From JAJYRX01 sp041655275 (GTDB lineage: Bacteria > Pseudomonadota > Gammaproteobacteria > Burkholderiales > Burkholderiaceae_B): a DNA stretch of 64,000 nucleotides. The stretch is taken from assembly GCA_041655275.1 (NCBI GenBank), contig JBBAFU010000005.1, positions 1 to 64,000 on the forward strand, read 5' to 3'. The notes under the pieces were generated by a model. It was not told where the DNA came from. It did not search any database and worked only from the letters and a program-made list of their open reading frames with translations. The first letter of the stretch is position 1. Every line of letters starts with the position of its first letter. A program made the translations under genes and the position numbers. This document shows positions 60,952-64,000 of this stretch, in pieces.

Positions 60952-61542
60952 CTACAGCAACAGTCGCAAATCGTCCGCGATGTCCGGCGCTTCCGCGCTG
61001 CCGCCTATCAGTACACGGGGCTCACCCTTGCGGTCAAAAACGTAGAACGACGCCGAGTGGTCCATGGTGTAGCTGTCCGGCGTGCTGCCCGGTGCCCTGG
61101 CGTAATAGGCGCGGAATGACTGTGCCGTCTTGTGCAGCTCGTCTGCGCTGCCGCGCAGGGCGTCGAAGCGTGGATCGAACGCGGTGACGTATTCCTTCAG
61201 CAGCTCGGGCGTGTCGCGCTCGGGATCCACGGTGATCAGCACGACTTGCACGTCATCGGCTTTCTCGTCCAGCATTTCCATGGCGTGCGCCAGCTCCGCC
61301 AGCGCGGTGGGGCAGACGTCCGGGCACTGTGTGAATCCAAAGAACACAACCAGCACCTTGCCTTCGTAATCCGCCACGCGGCGCATCTGCCCCGAAGTGT
61401 CGGTCAGGGCCATGTCCTTGCCCAGGCCGGTGCCGGTGATGTCGGAACCCTTGAATTCCAGCGGTTTGGGTGAGCAGGCCGCCAGCATGCCTGCCAGCAG
61501 CAGCATGGCGAGTCGAAAGAAGGAAGAACGGAAGAAGATCAT
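60952..61542 (-). CDS. SCO1/SenC-family cytochrome c oxidase copper-assembly lipoprotein
   Basis: A 196-residue thioredoxin-fold protein with the copper-binding CPDVC (C73, C77) and distal histidine in TMDHSASFYV. An N-terminal lipobox (LAAC, C23) would anchor it to the inner membrane facing the periplasm. SCO proteins deliver or reduce copper for the CuA site of cytochrome oxidase. It is the last gene of the leftward ctaA-cyoE-sco operon, 15 nt after cyoE. Confidence 0.95.
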   Translation of the reverse strand: MIFFRSSFFRLAMLLLAGMLAACSPKPLEFKGSDITGTGLGKDMALTDTSGQMRRVADYEGKVLVVFFGFTQCPDVCPTALAELAHAMEMLDEKADDVQVVLITVDPERDTPELLKEYVTAFDPRFDALRGSADELHKTAQSFRAYYARAPGSTPDSYTMDHSASFYVFDRKGEPRVLIGGSAEAPDIADDLRLLL

Positions 61543-61557
61543 TGCCAGGGGATAGTA

Positions 61558-62454
61558 TCAGCTTCGCAGCAGGGTCGCCCAGTGATCAAGCAGCAATGCT
61601 GCAAACAGCAGGGCAAGATAGATGATGGAGTAGCGGAACAGCCGGCGTGCCCGGTAGTCGGAATATTCACGATACAGCTGCCAGGCATAGGCCAGGAAAA
61701 GGCCGCTGAGGATGACGGCTGACACCAGATAGAAGATGCCGCTCATGCGGATCACAAAAGGCAGCAGCGTCGCGGCAAACAATACCAGACTATAGAGCAG
61801 GATGTGCAGGCGCGTGAAGGCATTGCCGTGCGTGACCGTGAGCATGGGCAGGCCGGATTTGACGTAGTCGGTTTCGCGATACAGGGCGAGCGCCCAGAAG
61901 TGGGGCGGCGTCCAGATGAAGATGATCAGTACCAGCAGCCAGGCTTCGGCCGGCACGGCGTTGGAGATGGCCGCCCAGCCCAGCGCCGGCGGCATGGCAC
62001 CCGAGAATCCGCCGATGACAATATTCTGCGGGGTGCGCGGCTTGAGCATCATGGTGTAGATGATGGCGTAGCCCACAAACGTGGCAAATGTGAGCCACAT
62101 GGTCAGCGTATTGACCAGCAGATGCAGCACCAGCATGCCCGAACCGCACAACAGGCCCGAGAAGAGGATGACCTGCTGGTTGCTGATGCTGCCGCGGGCC
62201 GTGGCGCGTTGCGCCGTGCGCAGCATGCGCGCATCGATCTCGCGCTCGATCAGGCAGTTGACGGCAAAGGCCGCCGCCGCCATCAGCCATATGCCCACCG
62301 TGGCGGCCACCACACGCCCGGGATCGGGCAGGCCGGGTGCGGCCAGGAACATGCCGATCACGGCACAGAAGACCGCCAGCTGGGTGACCCGGGGCTTGGT
62401 GAGCACCAGATACTGGCGCCAGAGGCTGGCGTTGGGGGTGGTGAGCGTGGTCAT
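61558..62454 (-). CDS. cyoE: Heme o synthase (protoheme IX farnesyltransferase)
   Basis: A 298-residue UbiA-family prenyltransferase with about nine membrane helices and the motifs TKPRVTQLAVF, NCLIEREIDARMLRTAQR (first acidic motif) and YRETDYVKSGLPMLTVTHG. It farnesylates heme b to heme o, the substrate of CtaA. Its ATG overlaps the ctaA stop (ATGA). The gene is also called ctaB. Confidence 0.97.
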   Translation of the reverse strand: MTTLTTPNASLWRQYLVLTKPRVTQLAVFCAVIGMFLAAPGLPDPGRVVAATVGIWLMAAAAFAVNCLIEREIDARMLRTAQRATARGSISNQQVILFSGLLCGSGMLVLHLLVNTLTMWLTFATFVGYAIIYTMMLKPRTPQNIVIGGFSGAMPPALGWAAISNAVPAEAWLLVLIIFIWTPPHFWALALYRETDYVKSGLPMLTVTHGNAFTRLHILLYSLVLFAATLLPFVIRMSGIFYLVSAVILSGLFLAYAWQLYREYSDYRARRLFRYSIIYLALLFAALLLDHWATLLRS

Positions 62455-63545
62455 GTGGGTATCCTGCGGGGGATTGGGTGCACCAGGCGGACCTGCAGGG
62501 TGATTCCCGCCAGAACCAGCCCGGCCGCACCCCCATTATGCAGCACGGCAATGACCAGAGGCCATTGGAAGAAGATGGTCGTCAGCCCGGTGAACAACTG
62601 CGCAATCAGCAGTATCAGCATCAGGTGTGCCGGTCCGCGCAGGCCTTCGAAGCGGCGCAGCCTCCAGGCCAGAACGCCCAGATAGGCGAAGACGATGAAC
62701 GCCATATTGCGGTGTACCCAGTGGATGGCGGTCAGTGCTTCCTGGGAGATCATCTCGCCGGAAGGGAGCATGCCCAGGGCGCGCACCAGCGAGAAGCCGC
62801 CGTGCATGTCCATGGGGGGCATCCACTGCCCGTGGCACAGGGGGAAATCCATGCACGCCAGTGCAGCATAGTTGGTACTGACCCAGCCGCCCAGGGCGAT
62901 CTGCACGAAAAGCAGTACCAGTGCGCCGGCGGCCCAGGGCCGCCAGACCGCCGATTCGGGCGGTAGCGGGGCGTGTGTCTTCTCGCGCGCCGCCAGCCAC
63001 GTCATGAGCGCCAGCAGCAGCATGCCGCCCAGCAGGTGGGTGGTGACGATGATGGGCATCAGCCGCATCGTGACTGTCCAGGCGCCAAAGGCACCCTGGA
63101 TGCAGACGGCCGCCAGAATGACGGTGGCCAGGGTGGGGCGTTCGCGCAGTGTTTCGCGCCAGCGCCAGGCCATCCAGACGATGGCGATGATGAGCATGCC
63201 CAGAATGGTGCCGGCATACCGGTGAATCATCTCTATCCAGGCCTTGGAGAAGCTGACCGGCCCATAGGGCATGGTCTGCAGGGCATCCTGGATGTGCGTA
63301 CTTGCGCCCAGCGGGCTCACACTGCCATAGCAGCCGGGCCAGTCGGGACAGCCCAGGCCGGAGTCCGTCAGTCTTACAAAGGCGCCGAACATGATGAGGT
63401 CCAGCGTCAGGAACCAGGTCAGGAACACCAGCCGGCGCCAGCGGGTCAGGCGGCGTGCGTGCACATCGGGCATCGCACCGTGGGTGGCTGCGGCCGGCAG
63501 GGAAGAGCTGTTCATGGCAATCGGGGCAATACAGTCATTGGGCAT
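62451..63545 (-). CDS. ctaA: Heme A synthase (COX15/CtaA family)
   Basis: A protein of about 364 residues with eight membrane helices in two related four-helix bundles. Extracellular cysteine pairs LGCPDWPGCYG and ACMDFPLCHG, and heme-ligand histidines in EMIHRYAGT, VTTHLLGG, IHWVHRN and VLHNGG, mark it as CtaA. It oxidises heme o to heme a for cytochrome aa3 oxidase. Candidate starts are GTG 63548, ATG 63545 (used) and ATG 63515; the upstream gene's stop is at 63549. Confidence 0.95.
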   Translation of the reverse strand: MPNDCIAPIAMNSSSLPAAATHGAMPDVHARRLTRWRRLVFLTWFLTLDLIMFGAFVRLTDSGLGCPDWPGCYGSVSPLGASTHIQDALQTMPYGPVSFSKAWIEMIHRYAGTILGMLIIAIVWMAWRWRETLRERPTLATVILAAVCIQGAFGAWTVTMRLMPIIVTTHLLGGMLLLALMTWLAAREKTHAPLPPESAVWRPWAAGALVLLFVQIALGGWVSTNYAALACMDFPLCHGQWMPPMDMHGGFSLVRALGMLPSGEMISQEALTAIHWVHRNMAFIVFAYLGVLAWRLRRFEGLRGPAHLMLILLIAQLFTGLTTIFFQWPLVIAVLHNGGAAGLVLAGITLQVRLVHPIPRRIPT

Positions 63546-63548
63546 CAC

Positions 63549-64000
63549 TCAGCCGATGCGCGAGTTGCGCAGCAGCTTGCGGATGTCGTCGCGCACCTTT
63601 ATGGGGTCGGCATCAGCCGGAAAGCGCATCATCAGATTGCCCAGCGGATCAATGATCCACATGGGCGCGAGCAGGGCGTCGGCTGCCTGGCCGGCATTCG
63701 CGTCGGGCACCAGGAACCGGCCCAGTGTTTCGGGCCGGGCACGCAGCATGACAGTGCCTTTGTACGCTTCCAGGATTTGTTTGTCCACTTCACCCTCATC
63801 AAGAATGAACCAGACGCGGCGCAGGCGCTCGACTTCCTTGCCCTGGCTGGCGTGCGAGTTGCGCAGGATGAAGAGTTTGCGCACGCAGGATTCCGGGCAG
63901 GCGGCATGGTCGGCGCTGACCAGTACCCAGTGCCCGTGCAGGCTTTCCAGGTCGTAGAGCCGGTCATCCAGCGTTCGCAGTGACAGTGTCTCTGCCGGTG
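63549..64000 (-). CDS. Thioredoxin-like membrane-anchored protein of the cytochrome oxidase operon (partial, 5' end outside window)
   Basis: The frame is open to the right edge and gives at least 150 residues. It contains LESLHGHWVLVSADHAACPESC and RKLFILRNSHASQGKEVERL, a thioredoxin-like strand with a C-x-x-x-C pair in place of CxxC, and ends in IIDPLGNLMMRFPADADP. Similar proteins precede ctaA in betaproteobacterial oxidase operons and probably help copper or heme insertion; the exact role is unknown. An internal GTG at 63884 would give a truncated reading and is unlikely to be the start. Confidence 0.75.
   Translation of the reverse strand, partial: PAETLSLRTLDDRLYDLESLHGHWVLVSADHAACPESCVRKLFILRNSHASQGKEVERLRRVWFILDEGEVDKQILEAYKGTVMLRARPETLGRFLVPDANAGQAADALLAPMWIIDPLGNLMMRFPADADPIKVRDDIRKLLRNSRIG

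Overview
The window reads as a high-GC betaproteobacterial chromosome, most likely Burkholderiales of the Alcaligenaceae (Bordetella/Achromobacter type). Three things point there: the spc/alpha ribosomal block followed by cutA-dsbD-hemB-yihA, a System II (ResB/CcsB) cytochrome c assembly cluster, and the order aroK-aroB-dgt with uvrA-MFS-ssb. This placement is an inference from gene order and protein type; no database search was run. No tRNA, rRNA, CRISPR array or complete insertion sequence was recognised.

Layout. 1-345: an eroded HigBA-type toxin-antitoxin remnant that keeps its palindromic operator, beside three inverted repeats. 345-1784: an aldehyde (succinate-semialdehyde type) dehydrogenase. 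1867-10832: a surface-polysaccharide locus with two minus-strand genes (a two-domain glycosyltransferase and a HAD-fusion protein) and a translationally coupled plus-strand operon (Wzm-like permease, Wzt-like ATPase, GT9-like and DxD glycosyltransferases). 10850-19984: a strong promoter, the spc/alpha operon from rplN to rplQ, and a perfect-palindrome terminator. 20034-29548: cutA, dsbD, an Rpn-like nuclease gene, hemB-yihA, cytochrome c4, resB and ccsB, which together form a heme, thiol-reduction and cytochrome c assembly neighbourhood. 29664-33118: a diguanylate cyclase and a GGDEF-EAL protein, convergent and sharing a CTAG stop.

33233-44824: lysA-lptM-mrcA, diverging from aroK-aroB-dgt; then uvrA, an MFS transporter and ssb. 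44886-47139: a small accessory island with a ParA-like ATPase and an AlbA_2/Schlafen-type protein, both reading leftward and coupled by ATGA overlaps to what looks like the tail of a deleted third gene. This is the best candidate here for an uncharacterised system. 47255-55869: a metallo-beta-lactamase-fold hydrolase, a tiny membrane protein, ubiA, a putative Na+/H+ antiporter, an FmdB-type zinc ribbon, a DUF502 protein, aspS, an endonuclease/exonuclease/phosphatase-fold protein and clsB. 55895-56710: a complete TacAT-type GNAT toxin/DUF1778 antitoxin pair with palindromes in its promoter.

56877-64000: S-formylglutathione hydrolase, an orphan LivK-type binding protein, rpoH preceded by a near-perfect CIRCE (HrcA operator), a HigBA-type pair whose toxin has lost its N-terminal half, and a leftward cytochrome oxidase assembly operon (partial thioredoxin-like protein, ctaA, cyoE, sco). 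Housekeeping blocks are tightly packed, with many 4-nt ATGA overlaps. Accessory material sits in four places: the left edge, the polysaccharide locus, the ParA/AlbA_2 island and the toxin-antitoxin patches.
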